Positions 33,601-40,606 of a stretch of 64,000 nucleotides of DNA are shown here, piece after piece. Within the stretch, counting starts at the first letter, position 1; every line of letters starts with the position of its first letter. The stretch covers positions 248,001-312,000 of the forward strand of contig JAGYXB010000061.1 in assembly GCA_022495005.1 (NCBI GenBank), read 5' to 3'. The stretch is from Rhyacophila brunnea (lineage: Eukaryota; Arthropoda; Insecta; Trichoptera; Rhyacophilidae). The position numbers and the translations under genes were made by a program. The notes under the pieces are model-generated. The model ran no database searches. It saw only the letters and a list, made by a program, of their open reading frames with translations, and was not told the origin of the DNA.

Positions 33601-34898
33601 AATTTTCCAGGCTCCTAGTAATCGCGATAGTCTACTGTGCCATGTTCATATCAGTATGGAGGACCAGACGCGCGGCTCCATCTTCAGCTGATTGTGAATT
33701 TGCCATTCGCTTCTTCTTTATCGTTTTCACAAATGCTGCATGTTGGGCTCCTATCGTTTGTCTAAAAATCGCCAATTTCTTCGACATGGAGATATCATGT
33801 AAGTTTCCATGGAAACACATCAATATTTTAACATTACACTGCCATCTGTGTTCAACCACTATAAACTATTATTAAAATATTTGCTAATAATGTCCATAGA
33901 TGGCAATACTAAAACCAAATAACGATCACTAAATTCAAAAATTATTAATATTATTTCAAACGAGATCAATAACACATTTTTTATTTTCCCTTCAGCTGAC
34001 GTATACGCATGGTTGGTGGTGTTCGTTGTACCTCTGAATTCAGCAGTAAACCCTCTTCTCTACACGTTTACGACCCCGAAATACCGCGACCACCTGCTAT
34101 CATTTAAATGGCGGAAATCAGCTGAGAGGTCATCTACTGGAGGTATAAAAAAAAACAAAACAAAATATTATACAATAACTATGTCATCCTCAGAAATGAT
34201 ATTATTTTATTTTTATCACCTAGCTGTTTTTTTCGGTTCAATGTAAATTGTACGTATTACATTTCACCGTATCACAGTTGACCATGAGCTGTCGTACCGT
34301 AAAGAGATGGTCGTATAACATTGAGATAATGGCGCGATATTGTGGAGCATTGCAGACGGTAATTTTCCAATTTTATTAGATTCAATAAAAACATTAATAT
34401 GGAATTCGTTGGTAGGAAATATTTGATAACAACGCTGTCATTGGTAGGTACGACTTGATAGGTACTTACGAGCAACTACTTGCTAACCTACCTTTAAATC
34501 GTTCAGAAATTCTATCTACCTACCTACATATTAACGACATAATTTTATTTCTAATTTACTTACCTTATTTAGAAAATACTTACTTACCTTTCTTTGTTAT
34601 TTCGATGGTTTTATTACGTATATATAAATTTGATCTCAATGCTATATGGCCATCGGTTTCTAATATAACATCACACGGTGAACTGTGATGAGGCAGACTG
34701 TATACGTACAATTTTCCGATCATGCCGCAACTGATGTAAAATAAATTGTTTTTTTTTTAATTTTCAGATACAGAGAGTTCCAGAACGTCTTCAAACAAAA
34801 ATATAACGTGCGCGATTGTTGGTGGACCTAAAATAAATCCTCCTGAACCAGTCATCTCCACCATTGATTCGTCCTATGCGCTGGATTGCAAGCTGTAA
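3576..34898 (+). CDS. Relaxin-type leucine-rich-repeat GPCR, 3' part (nine exons)
   Basis: Join of 3576-3644, 5931-6070, 23968-24129, 25841-25986, 32328-32478, 32710-32842, 33611-33798, 33996-34142 and 34768-34898. Every junction has AG/GT borders and the reading frame is continuous across all eight introns, giving about 421 residues and a TAA stop. Seen in order: LRR units, the cysteine cap (YCSY..QVSNCKPHSDG), seven hydrophobic segments, an ERF triplet in place of DRY, a cysteine pair for the ECL1-ECL2 bridge, CWAP in TM6, NPLLY in TM7 and a serine-rich tail. This is the layout of relaxin-family receptors (vertebrate RXFP1/2, insect Lgr3 and Lgr4), plasma-membrane receptors for insulin/relaxin-like peptides that signal through G proteins. 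From memory, GSYSG.CFPLH and PLNSAVNPLLYTFTTPKYR look closest to insect Lgr4, but the paralogue call is tentative. The start codon, any LDLa module and earlier LRRs are not seen; they probably lie upstream of the window. Introns carry many transposons, but no exon is broken. Confidence 0.93.
3780..4025 (+). pseudogene. RTE-like retrotransposon remnant (ORF 3' end)
   Basis: Translated blocks EAFEMWLYKCILNIPWTDRV and, after a frame change, YLGHIMIGEKYSILQFVIQ match the consensus C-terminal part of RTE-type non-LTR reverse transcriptase proteins (AFE.W.YRR.L.I.WT.RV ... YLGHIMRG.KY). Stops and frameshifts are present. It sits in the intron after the first recognised receptor exon. Confidence 0.7.
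4026..5930. other. Intron sequence without recognised features
   Basis: AT-rich. The 83-codon open frame on the minus strand at 5182-5433 has no recognised homology or splice context and is not called. Confidence 0.5.
5931..6070 (+). CDS. Receptor exon: last LRR and cysteine-rich C-terminal cap
   Basis: Acceptor ctttcggcag, donor gtaatgtacc, length 140. It encodes QLNDIDSSDIDF, then FERLSMLKY and FFKKFSYCSYVPQVSNCKPH. The paired cysteines (YC...NC) are the LRR C-terminal cap that joins the ectodomain to TM1 in RXFP/LGR receptors. It ends on the first base of a Gly codon completed at 23968, giving the family-typical SDGVSS hinge. The intron that follows is 17.9 kb, the longest of the gene in this window. 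Confidence 0.92.
6331..6466. mobile_element. Half copy of TTAA-target MITE
   Basis: Preceded by TTAA (6327-6330). It reads GGGCGGACGTGCTCAGCGTG and continues through the CCTGGACATTCCTTAAACG block. It matches, in reverse orientation, the right half of the complete element at 18287-18692. The other half and second terminus are missing. Confidence 0.7.
8233..8590. mobile_element. Long-terminal-inverted-repeat MITE with tRNA-like arm
   Basis: The left end ATTGGACATGCATAATTTTG and the right end CAAAATTGTGTATGTTCAAT are inverted. So are the inner blocks CACTTCTGAGAAAATATATT and AATATATTTTCTCAGAAGTG, followed by the AGACACCCGGC block. The arms are about 100 bases. The left arm continues into a tRNA-like region (ACACCCGGCAGGAATCGAAC). 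A fragment of the same end lies at 55964-56010. Confidence 0.72.
8928..9340. repeat. Dispersed repeat family A, uninterrupted copy
   Basis: From GTGTCCGGAAACTTGTACGT to GGTGAAATGTTTTACGTACA it is closely similar to 51325-52140, which differs by a 397-bp insertion. It contains GCCGATATACTGGATTATTT followed by a short TTAGG run. Family-A termini contain AGTTCGCCGT in inverted orientation, which suggests a DNA transposon. Confidence 0.7.
10558..11142. mobile_element. 585-bp palindromic (fold-back) MITE
   Basis: The left end AGTGCCTGTACACGTGCATG pairs with the right-end complement AGCACCTGTACACAAGCATG. Inner blocks also pair: TCTCATTCTTCAAGAGTAAG, TTACCGGCA.GTTC and CTACTGCGCAGGCG. The arms run almost to the centre near 10870. 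AATAGTGC occurs at both edges (10555-10562 and 11143-11150). No open reading frame of note. Confidence 0.8.
12227..12385. repeat. Family A deletion derivative (outer ends only)
   Basis: CACATAAACGTGAAGTTCGA matches 51269 and AATCGCAATCTGCGCAATTT matches 52258. These are the outer ends of the large family-A copy, here joined with only about 60 bases between them. Confidence 0.55.
12814..12893 (-). repeat. tRNA-like SINE head or tRNA pseudogene
   Basis: The minus strand has an A-box-like TGGCAGAGCGGCTTACGCG and a B-box-like GGTTTGAATCC at tRNA spacing. The middle TCGGCTTATAATGTGG resembles an anticodon arm. Acceptor-stem pairing is poor, so a functional tRNA is not claimed. Confidence 0.5.
13230..15900. 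other. Intron sequence, nothing recognised
   Basis: Large-intron DNA with short open frames only (for example 13789-14055 and 14052-14282), none with recognisable domains. A C-rich run and several short inverted repeats are present. Confidence 0.4.
15901..16136 (+). mobile_element. hAT MITE, CAGGGCTCGAAATGG family, copy 1
   Basis: Terminal inverted repeats CAGGGCTCGAAATGGACCGG ... ATTTCAAGCGCTG, flanked by the 8-bp duplication TATAATAT at 15893-15900 and 16137-16144. CAGGG termini with 8-bp duplications are characteristic of hAT-superfamily elements. At 236 bp it is too short to code for a transposase. Confidence 0.9.
17141..17434. mobile_element. MITE with ATTGAGCTACTTTACAAGC arms, copy 1
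   Basis: The left arm GATGACATTGAGCTACTTTA and the right arm TAAAGTAGCTCAATGTCATC are perfect inverted repeats, followed by inner GGCGAGTTT/AAACTCGCC. A related but shorter element lies at 26179-26354. The target duplication was not resolved. Confidence 0.8.
18287..18692. mobile_element. TTAA-target MITE (piggyBac type)
   Basis: Inverted ends GGGGGACATGCTCAGCGTAC and GTACACTGAACATGTCCCCC. The similarity runs about 75 bases inward through GATCCTGGACATTC. It is flanked by TTAA at 18283-18286 and 18693-18696, the duplication made by piggyBac-like transposases. 406 bp, non-coding. Confidence 0.88.
19389..19813. mobile_element. MITE with AAGTTATACTTCTTT ends
   Basis: The left end AAGTTATACTTCTTTTGGGG and the right-end complement GAAGTTATACTTCTTTGGCG form terminal inverted repeats. 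Inside, at 19683-19745, is a block matching the ~117-bp unit of the fold-back element at 26700-28490. The family was not assigned. Confidence 0.65.
19683..19745 (+). repeat. Stray unit of the fold-back satellite
   Basis: CCAACGGCGCTCCAATAAGC followed by TTTCTTGAGTGTGTAATTTA and ACAAGATAATTA matches the unit core (CCAGCGGTACCCCAATAGGC, TGTGTAATTTAACAAGATAA) found 14 times about 7-9 kb downstream. Confidence 0.7.
21008..21984. mobile_element. hAT-like element with TAGGGATTGCAATACC ends
   Basis: The left end TAGGGATTGCAATACCGGTA and right end TTCGGTATTGTAATCCCTA are inverted. They are flanked by GTTTCAAG (21000-21007) and GTTTCAGG (21985-21992), an 8-bp duplication with one change. It contains the hairpin at 21641-21870. 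No intact transposase. Similar end sequences near 19110 and 20070 suggest a second, degraded copy. Confidence 0.78.
21641..21870. mobile_element. Hairpin MITE with a TTAGG-type core
   Basis: The arms CGGTACAGTTCGGTTATGA ... GATATACTGGATTATTTG are inverted around a core at about 21715-21800 made of CCTAA units (TTAGG on the other strand) with a few variants. The inner arm GCCGATATACTGGATTATTT is shared with family A (8928, 51325). Confidence 0.8.
22277..22555 (+). mobile_element. MITE with CCATTGATATACTACT ends, copy 1
   Basis: The ends CCATTGATATACTACTAGAT and ATCCAGTAGTATATCAATG are inverted, with CCCCAAA on both sides (22270-22276 and 22556-22562). A longer copy in the opposite orientation lies at 56869-57353, also with 7-bp repeats at its edges. 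Confidence 0.82.
22646..23030. mobile_element. Inverted-repeat element, AT-rich
   Basis: Arms of about 60 bases, GATAATTTACAATTTCAACT ... TATGTATCCGAAAACATTAA, are repeated inverted at 22972-23030 almost without change. This implies either recent insertion or stem maintenance. The centre is AT-rich and non-coding. Confidence 0.75.
23968..24129 (+). CDS. Receptor exon: TM1 and start of intracellular loop 1
   Basis: Acceptor ccctag, donor gtaagcga, 162 bases. It encodes VSSNQDLVSRPSLRF, then the first membrane helix (AAWLIAFFTVSGNALVLWG) with the class-A asparagine of the GN motif. After that come a basic/acidic loop (RFTSRDENRA) and LLIRNLA, which begins TM2. It ends with one base of a Val codon completed at 25841, reading NLAVADMLMG, close to the usual NL.LAD motif of TM2. 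Confidence 0.95.
24255..24775 (+). mobile_element. Jockey-like non-LTR tail, split by a MITE
   Basis: Translation gives EIALGVDIFHLRENEFRWTL and FYKFLK then stop, the same protein end as the minus-strand element at 62950-63605. The 3' UTR continues after the MITE at 24394-24630 (CTATCTC, TCATGTTGTGAACGTCTTAA) and ends with GAAATTGAAA. It is a 5'-truncated insertion in a receptor intron. Confidence 0.8.
24394..24630 (+). mobile_element. hAT MITE, CAGGGCTCGAAATGG family, copy 2
   Basis: Ends CAGGGCTCGAAATGGAACGG and TTCCATTTCGAGCGCTG, flanked by TATCTAAT at 24386-24393 and 24631-24638. It is inserted in the 3' UTR of the retrotransposon at 24255-24775, so it is younger than that element. Confidence 0.92.
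24869..25109 (-). mobile_element. hAT MITE, CAGGGCTCGAAATGG family, copy 3
   Basis: Same family in reverse orientation (GCGCTCGAAATGGAAAAGTT ... CCATTTCGAGCCCTG). The first terminal CAG is changed to CGG. It is flanked by TATCTAAT at 24861-24868 and 25110-25117, the same duplication as copy 2. Confidence 0.88.
25288..25293 (-). terminator. RNA polymerase III T-run terminator of tRNA-iMet
   Basis: Two bases after the discriminator base, the minus strand has six consecutive T, then G and another six T. This is the standard Pol III stop and supports an independently transcribed tRNA gene. Confidence 0.75.
25296..25367 (-). tRNA. Initiator tRNA-Met (CAT anticodon)
   Basis: The minus strand reads AGCAGAGTGGCGCAGCGGAA at the 5' end, anticodon arm CTGGG-CCCATAA-CCCAG, T arm CGTGG-ATCGAAA-CCACG, and acceptor TTCTGCT plus discriminator A. 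The total is 72 bases with no encoded CCA. The A1:U72 pair, the three G-C pairs at the anticodon-stem base and the AUCGAAA T loop (A54, A60) are hallmarks of eukaryotic initiator tRNA. All four stems can form; the last acceptor pair is a G-U wobble. It lies antisense within a receptor intron. Confidence 0.93.
25841..25986 (+). CDS. Receptor exon: TM2, extracellular loop 1, start of TM3
   Basis: Acceptor gatattttag, donor gtaattttt, 146 bases. VADMLMGVYLLAIGIQD forms TM2. A hydrophilic loop (FRNEYHKHSNQWTKSW) leads to the conserved TM3 cysteine in WGCTIIG, expected to pair with the ECL2 cysteine in exon 32710-32842. The exon ends in phase 0 after SSE, and the next exon continues VSLLILAFM. The aspartate of TM2 (VAD) is present. 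Confidence 0.95.
26179..26354. mobile_element. MITE related to 17141-17434
   Basis: The ends GCCTCAATTACATTGAGCTT and AAGCTCAAAGTAATTGAGGC are inverted, and CTTTACGAGCTGTTTATTG pairs with CAATAAACAGCTCGTAAAG. The ATTGAGCT.CTTTAC.AGCT core is shared with the 17141 element. Confidence 0.78.
26700..28490. mobile_element. Fold-back element with 7 + 7 inverted units
   Basis: Termini GGGTGCCGGA and TCCGGCACCC are inverted. The left half holds a 15-bp minisatellite, then seven direct ~117-bp units. From about 27622 seven units run in the opposite orientation, with spacing of about 117 throughout. Each unit has CCAGCGGTACCCCAATAGGC, CGGCGCTTTTTCT and TGTAATTTAACAAGATAATT. Open frames in it are translations of the repeat, not genes. 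Long tandem arms facing each other resemble Foldback (FB)-type transposons (family comparison by structure only). Confidence 0.82.
26711..26832 (+). repeat. 15-16-bp minisatellite at the left end of the fold-back
   Basis: About eight units of GAAATCCCGAATGCC with variants. The right end of the element has only one equivalent (CGGGATTTCGGCC near 28467), so the array expanded on one side. Confidence 0.85.
28887..30606 (+). mobile_element. 1.7 kb terminal-inverted-repeat transposon, decayed
   Basis: The left end CGTCACCGTTTTAGCAACAC then CATCTATGTG, and the right end CACATAGATGGTTTTGCTAA then AACGGTGACG, are inverted with one mismatch. They are flanked by ATTT at 28883-28886 and 30607-30610. 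CTATGTG motifs repeat inside the left end (28991, 29041, 29081). It carries the transposase-like remnant at 29180-30200. A 4-bp AT-rich duplication would fit Sola-type elements, but the superfamily is not established here. Confidence 0.75.
29180..30200 (+). pseudogene. Decayed transposase-like gene
   Basis: Blocks in changing frames on the + strand can be lined up. FWKMPTWSIG lies near 29250. VPSHYCRENTSRVYVELCFR and the following HDEYKKWS lie at 29468-29570, and SKDQCAITA near 29640. AMSKTQAQMYYKQKLQLHNF lies near 29830, then SDGCGYQNRNKLFATALSY at about 29975, and LKSVIEKDHHYFYDNL near 30130. These resemble a large family of uncharacterised insect proteins that I regard as transposase-derived (PSHYCR...LYL, the K.QA..YY..KL..NFT block and the DGC.YQNRN block). 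Stops and frameshifts interrupt it at several points. Flanking inverted repeats and the 4-bp duplication support a transposon gene. Confidence 0.7.
30994..31401. mobile_element. hAT-type MITE (CAGTGACATC ... GACGTCACTG)
   Basis: Inverted ends CAGTGAC and GTCACTG with TATATACC (30986-30993) and AATATACC (31402-31409) at the edges, an 8-bp duplication with one change. It begins only 16 bases past the outer 4.6 kb element. Confidence 0.68.
31538..31663. mobile_element. Compact 126-bp perfect-hairpin MITE
   Basis: TATGCCGGGTCCACACTGGC, AACATG and CGCGCGACAACCTCG pair with CGAGGTTGTCGCGCGACATG and TTGCCAGTGTGGACCCGGCA almost without mismatch, leaving a short AT-rich loop (GATAAGTATGATAATTATC). 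It is inside the receptor intron 25987-32327. Confidence 0.85.
32328..32478 (+). CDS. Receptor exon: TM3, intracellular loop 2, TM4
   Basis: Acceptor tttttcaag, donor gtatgaca, 151 bases. VSLLILAFMSVERFLLIV carries the ERF triplet that replaces DRY in this receptor group. The loop has PMGGHPRLTPRVAK, and ALLILWGIGVTLAVLP is TM4 with its conserved Trp. The exon stops one base into an Ile codon. Reading past this donor gives an uninterrupted but non-homologous extension to 32538. The donor is chosen because the next exon completes the codon and restores family-like sequence. Confidence 0.93.
32710..32842 (+). CDS. Receptor exon: extracellular loop 2 and start of TM5
   Basis: Acceptor aatttctag, donor gtaagaat, 133 bases. 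It encodes IHWKNSTRFYGSYSGMCFPL, containing the ECL2 cysteine and an N-S-T glycosylation sequon. It then runs through HLMEKYPFGWQYSAF into the TM5 segment IFLGVNMVG. GMCFPLH strongly resembles the relaxin-receptor ECL2 motif. The final Gly codon is split with exon 33611-33798. Confidence 0.93.
32894..33474. mobile_element. hAT-type MITE in the receptor intron
   Basis: The ends TAGAGATGGGAAA and TTTCCAACTCACCTCTA are imperfect inverted repeats, flanked by an exact 8-bp duplication GTGTACAG (32886-32893 and 33475-33482). It fills most of the intron between receptor exons 32710-32842 and 33611-33798. Confidence 0.8.
33611..33798 (+). CDS. Receptor exon: end of TM5, intracellular loop 3, TM6
   Basis: Acceptor aattttccag, donor gtaagtttcc, 188 bases. 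LLVIAIVYCAMFISVW completes TM5. RTRRAAPSSADCEFAIR is a short intracellular loop 3. FFFIVFTNAACWAPIV is TM6, with the CWxP toggle motif as CWAP. KIANFFDMEIS leads to extracellular loop 3. The short ICL3 and the FFFIVFT.A.CW block are typical of relaxin-family receptors. Confidence 0.95.
33996..34142 (+). CDS. Receptor exon: TM7 and start of cytoplasmic tail
   Basis: Acceptor cccttcag, donor gtataaaa, 147 bases. It encodes DVYAWLVVFVVPLNSAVNPL and LYTFTTPKYRDHLL: TM7 with the NPxxY motif (NPLLY) followed by the helix-8-like stretch. The tail begins with basic and serine residues (WRKSAERSSTG). The last Gly codon is read into without a stop before the donor, and the final base G joins AT of the next exon to make Asp. 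Confidence 0.95.
34246..34725. repeat. Family A-like inverted-repeat element in the last intron
   Basis: GTAAATTGTACGTATTACAT and CACCGTATCACAGTTGACC at the left match, inverted, GGTGAACTGTGATGA and GTATACGTACAATTTTCC at the right. These are the ends seen in family A. TACCTACC runs lie inside. Confidence 0.6.
34768..34898 (+). CDS. Receptor terminal exon: cytoplasmic tail and stop
   Basis: Acceptor aattttcag after a T-rich tract, 131 bases to the TAA at 34896-34898. It encodes a hydrophilic serine/threonine- and proline-containing tail (DTESSRTSSNKN ... IDSSYALDCKL), plausible for phosphorylation and arrestin contact (inference). The sequence downstream is AT-rich with ATTAAA near 35094 as a possible polyadenylation signal. 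A hAT-like fossil begins about 290 bases after the stop, so it may lie in or near the 3' UTR. Confidence 0.85.
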
Positions 34899-35183
34899 TT
34901 TTGATGGCATTTATAAAACAATGTGAATTGGAATGTGACTTGAATGAAATCTACACAATGTTTAAATTTTATATCTATAGACGTAAAAATAACTACTTTT
35001 ATAATATTAATATATCAAGTCATTTACAACAGAGTTTTATATTATATTATTATAATATTTATTATTTTCATGAATGTAAAAAAAATACTTAGGTATTGAT
35101 TAAACCCATGCTGGTTCAAAACAAAACTTTCTCGAATATGTGACATGAATTTTTACATTGAATTAAAAATGCACTACACCTAA

Positions 35184-35424
35184 CAGCGTTTCTCACATGG
35201 TGAGTCGCAACCCAGTATTAACTCATATATTCGCCCGGGATCATACCAAAAACATAATCAATTTTTAATTATGATCAGATTTTGCATTATCAACAAAAAT
35301 CTGAATTTGAAATACGAAAGTAGAACGTACGAAAGTCGAGGGCCGCCTGTATACTGAAATACTCATTGATTTACGAAATACCTATCTACACTAGGTTGCG
35401 ACCATCACACTTTGGAAAACGCTG
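35184..35424. mobile_element. hAT-like fossil (CAGCGTTTCTCA ends)
   Basis: CAGCGTTTCTCACATGG with GTGAGTCGCAACCC at the left, and GGTTGCGACCATCAC with TTTGGAAAACGCTG at the right, are inverted. This end type (CAGxGTTTCTCAA...GGGTCGCGACC) is common in hAT MITEs. No matching target duplication remains, so it is old. Confidence 0.65.
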
Positions 35425-35429
35425 CCCGA

Positions 35430-37825
35430 AACAGTGCGTAATCAATAACCATGTATTTAAAAATGTTAATAACGTAGCACTTATTACTGCCATCTTTAAT
35501 AATAAATCTAAGCTAAAAACTAAAAACAATCTTGCCAAAAATAAAAATATTTATCAAAAATAATTGATAATTTTATTATTACTAAGATGTCATTTAGGTA
35601 AGAAGTTTGCATATCTTTTTGTACTAGATTTAATGTTTTTACTTAGGTGTACGTTTTTACTTAGTGTAAACATTGCCAAAGAATATAAAAAGAAAAATAG
35701 ATTATTATCGTATTTGAAACAAATATTAATAATTTAATTAATTACACAATTAATTAATACTTTTAAGAAAGTTAACCCCCCCATCTTGATACTGTTTTTA
35801 TTTATACTGATATTTTTTTAAATTGAAAATGTTTGTCAATTCAAAACGAGCCGATAAATTATTTAAAAAAATAATATATCTTTTTGATATTCATGTTTCT
35901 ATATGTTTCGAATAGCCTAATAAGAATATGAAAACTATATGTAATGTAAATTAAGTAATTTTTATTAATAATTTAGTAATTAATATTTTATTAACAATTA
36001 TTAGTGTCAATCAATTTCAATCAATATGACAACATGTAGTATACAAAAAATATAATATATTATATTGTGTACCTACATATAGGTATAATAAGTAAATATA
36101 TTTAATTTCAACATAATACCGCTCCAGTGTAAGACTTTAAAGAATAATAATAATTATTAAGATAAATACCTACTTTCTTACAAAATATATTATAATTTAA
36201 TATAATTTATTAAATATTATATATTGATGGCAAAACCCCTGAATGCTGATTCATTGTTTTTTGTTGTTGTATGGAATGCAATATCTTGTACAATAAGGTA
36301 TTCCTCGTTCGGATGATAATATAATATTATATATCTGCCTCAGAGCCAGTATATCGTATCTATAATTTTGCAGAAAACAGATTTTGTATAACTAATGACT
36401 AAAGTATCGCATCTTTCAGAGACAATTCACATTTTAAGTATAATCATACAGAAACCATAAATACCTAAAAGCAAAAAGTCCATAGCAATATATGAACTGG
36501 CTGTCAGGTATAGATGTAATTTATATAACATTAACAGTGGAGAATATTTAAAATATCGAAACCTTTGTAGTAACGTATTATGATATTATTTTATTAAAAT
36601 ATATTTAATTTTTAGCTTTAAGTAATTATAACAAAATATATAAATGTCACTTCATGTGAGACACAAAGCCAATATTTGGACAACTAACAAATTTTAAATA
36701 AAATTATGATGTAAAATATTTACTAAGTACAGTTTTTCCATACAAGAACAATTATATAATATCAAAACTATCATAACGATTATTATTTTTAAAGAACCTC
36801 TCAAATGACATGGGGCAAAATACATACTGTACAATAATGCAATTGATAATATGTATTTCAGTAGAAAAAGCAGATAAATCGTGAATATATAAATCCAATC
36901 AGATAATATATTATATTTTCATTATAAGATAGTTAAGTACAGGTGTTTTGTTTATAAAGCATTTGCGTACAAAAATGGGAGCAAAATTGAAAAAAACATT
37001 TGAATATCTAAGTAAGATTAATAATTACAATACATATTTATAATATTCGTACAGGAACAAAGTTCTCAGTTCAATCAACAAACGTTTTTCAGAAAAAATA
37101 GAAATTCACATTATGTAAAACTCACTCGCCTGCTTTCCCAAAAATAAATATTTTGGACTTTTCTCTATTCCCCTTTGCGCACATTGTCACAATTTTTCTG
37201 CCTAAATTAAAAAGTGTGAGGATCAATATTCAGAGTATAATATTTTCGTTAAGTATTAAAAAAATATATTACTTTGCCCCGATGTCCATTTGTCCCAGAT
37301 TCACCCTATTTTGGTTTACCAATATATTTTCATATAAATACACCAATGTTATTTTTACGGAGTCTATTTTAATATTGTGCCATAATAAAGAATATTTTCT
37401 CCATAATTTAAAAAAGTAGTTTTACATTTTTATATGTAACCAATTAAGTGAGTAGTTGGTCATAGAATTAATTAAATTGGTGTAGCATGACTGTGATAAT
37501 TGTTTTTTATCAATAATATAATAATCTCTTGTAACTATATTTTAAATAAATCATTCCTCAGAAATAAAAAATAAGTTTTTTATTTTAGTATAAGTACCTA
37601 CAATAATAGTGATTATACTGATTATATTATGACTTATGACAATAAAAATGTATGCGAGACCCAAAGGGTCCTGGTAAAGAGTCTTATAAGACACCTTCCT
37701 ACATCTACATTCTACACATATGTATGGTATTTAATAATTATAAAATATCTGTGCCTCCATTTAATACTCATATAATACATTAAAACCATAAGGGATATTT
37801 CTCGATATTTATATATATATTGTAT
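35430..37825. other. AT-rich spacer
   Basis: Very AT-rich with TATAATATTAT runs. Short open frames (for example 37153-37419) have no domain or splice support. Nothing else recognised. Confidence 0.5.
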
Positions 37826-37828
37826 TCA

Positions 37829-38198
37829 GTGGCAAATGGTGGAGGAGAGGTATGTTGTGAAGATTTGACATAAAAAGAGCACTCTACACTTATTCAGTAA
37901 TAATTATTTATTTTCATTTAACTAAGAATAGAATACCAAACCACAATAGTAGAGGTAGGCTGCGGAGATCCGACAAAAATATTACACACTTTTTCAGTCA
38001 TATTTATTTGTAGGCATACTTTTAGATATAAGAATATTTCCTATCTAATATTTATCATGGTTTGCTTTATAACCAAAATCATCTGCAATTTTGTATTAAT
38101 AGTTCACTGAAAAAAAATAAGTATGACTGACAAGGTTTAGTGTGCACTACATTTATTATGTCGGATCTTTGCAGTCTGCCACCACCATTTGCCACTGA
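37829..38198. mobile_element. hAT-like MITE (CAGTGGCAAATGGTGG ends)
   Basis: CAGTGGCAAATGGTGG at the left and CCACCATTTGCCACTG at the right are perfect inverted repeats. Internal GGTAGGCTGCGGAGATCCGA and TCGGATCTTTGCAGTCTGCC also pair. No matching 8-bp duplication was seen, so it may have been rearranged. Confidence 0.68.
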
Positions 38199-38199
38199 T

Positions 38200-40345
38200 G
38201 TGACCACTTCCGTTTCCGTTATTCCAATTTCAAAATTCATTATTCCGATAATCCCATAGGTAGCTGGTAGATACTAATTTTATTGCAAGATTCGAAAAAA
38301 ACGAACGAACGTAGTATCCAATGTCATCGCATAAATATAATTATAGAAGTTCGTATATTTTATCTCCCTCTTTATAATAATAATATGTATGTACAAATAC
38401 TCAGCGACCCGGCACTGGTTTATTTAACATTAGGTACCCATTACCCCATTGCTCTTAACTATCAATATTCAATATTATAGCCTATCCCTATAATATGTAG
38501 GAAGTAGGTACGATATTTTAGCAAGTTTAGGTGAGCGCGTCATTTTACGATAATAATATTAAAAGTTTTGAAATTAATAATGAATGAATGAACTGACACG
38601 GAATGTATGCACGGTCCATCATTCAATATAGTACAAAAAGTAATAGCTTTTGATCACATTTTAATATGTACTAAGATTTAGTTTAGACGACCGATTGTTG
38701 TATTTTGAGGTAGCTGTCGTTATTGTAAAATAAAACTTGATAATTACCTGTTCAATACTTAATCATCTAAAGAAAGAATATTGAAATATGTAAGTATACT
38801 TGAAAGCCCTACAATTATAACCAATCACTTTAATTTTCAATGTAACAACGATTTATAATAGTATATTCCGTGTATAATTATAACGTTATCAAAATTACAA
38901 TAATTACAAAAGTTTGCGTGAAATTGTTACTTCCGAAAAACAGCTGATGATCAAAAAAGGGCGAAAATCACTTTCTCCGTTAGACATGCTATTATAAGAT
39001 TATAATGATAGATTTATAATGAAAGGGACAAGAATTAATAATATTATAATCGGCAATACAACATTATCGGTTGGTAGGTCGCTTAGGAAATCCATCAAGC
39101 CTATTTCTCCGTAAATATAGTACCGATGAAAAGAAAAATGACTCGCACACAAGGCTGGAATAATTATTATTTATTTACTATTATAAATTTGTGCGACTTT
39201 CTCTCAATTAATTTAATTTTTTCCATTTTATGCACTATAACAATATTATCGTTGCGTGTCAAATACTCTGACATTTTTGTATAAATCTGGGCTTTTAAAA
39301 CTTTTCATAAATGAAAACCTTTCTTAAAATATGGCATTACAAAAGATTCTCAATATTTAGTCGTATAGTATCAAAGAAGATCTGTGCGTTATTCATCATT
39401 TCGAGAAAATGACGAAACACGTTTTGTTGGGTTTTTTAGTGTTATAATAGCGTGAAATATGTTTCTAAATTTAGAAATTAGAAATTCAATTCAGATTCAA
39501 CAGTTCTAATTCCGATACCAAGCCCTGTTTTCCATCACAATTATATATATTATATTTTGATTCGAATATTATATTGTTAGTCGTACATTATGGTCAGAAG
39601 AATAATTTGGCATACTTAGTTAAATTTCGATATGTTTGCGACAGTTCTACTTTTGATACTATATATTATATTTTATACTTACCTGGATCATTTTTCGACC
39701 ACGGGGTACTTTACTTTATAAAGACAAAATATATAAAGTTCCAAACTTAGAAGCTTTTTAACTGACTCGTCAAAAAAAGAACAGACATAATTCACACGTT
39801 GTTTAATTTAAATTTGGTAAATAAAGTTATTAGGTAAAATATAGCACGTTTAAATTTTATAAATAATGTACAATGTCAAACTGAAAATCATTACATGTTA
39901 TGTACAATATTATTCTTTTTATGAATAAAAAACAATTTATGAACGGTAGCAGATCTCACTATGTTTTTGATAAATTTTGTGGCTAATACGTGACGAAATA
40001 GTTGAATATTTAATTTAAAAAAATATTGATACAAAAAATATTATTACTACATATTTAGTCGGTACATATTAAGCATGATAATCTCAAAACCAATAATTGT
40101 AGGATATAAAACTTATACTTAAAAGCCCACTTCATCACGAATGGGTGCAGTGGTCAGATATCAGCGGTGGATTGGTGAGTTGATGCCTGGGTAGAGCCTA
40201 TAATCTTGGGTAAGTATTAACGGAATCGTATATTAACGTTGTAGGTAGCTCTCTTTATTGCTAATAGATCCATAAATTTATAATATTTAGTTTAACCAAG
40301 AAGGTACCCGTGCGGCGTATAGTATAAGAGTATGTTAAAAATACC
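38200..40345. other. AT-rich spacer
   Basis: No gene or repeat recognised beyond short AT-rich inverted repeats. Confidence 0.45.
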
Positions 40346-40606
40346 TTATTACAGCGTTTTTATTAGGTCGTATTCTTATTTGTCCGGTGGTTGTTTATTC
40401 AGTACAAATCTTGCAATCGATTTTTAGCTAACTTACCGACTAGCTAGACTTTTGAAACTTTTAGAATATATCAGAACACGATGCCAATGCATTTTTTTTA
40501 ATAATCTTAGCCTTCTTTAAGTAGAATTGAATTCATTTTCAGTTAATTCTGTTTTGTATGAAAAGTTATTTCGGAAGAAATCCGTAATCCAATCCACTAT
40601 TATTGG
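40346..40606 (+). repeat. Dispersed repeat B, copy 1
   Basis: Starts near TTATTACAGCGTTTTTATTA and includes TCTTATTTGTCCGGTGGTTG, TCTTGCAATCGATTTTTA and CGGAAGAAATC. It repeats in direct orientation at 63738-64000 at roughly 90 percent identity by eye. The full length is unknown because copy 2 runs off the window. No coding. Confidence 0.85.
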
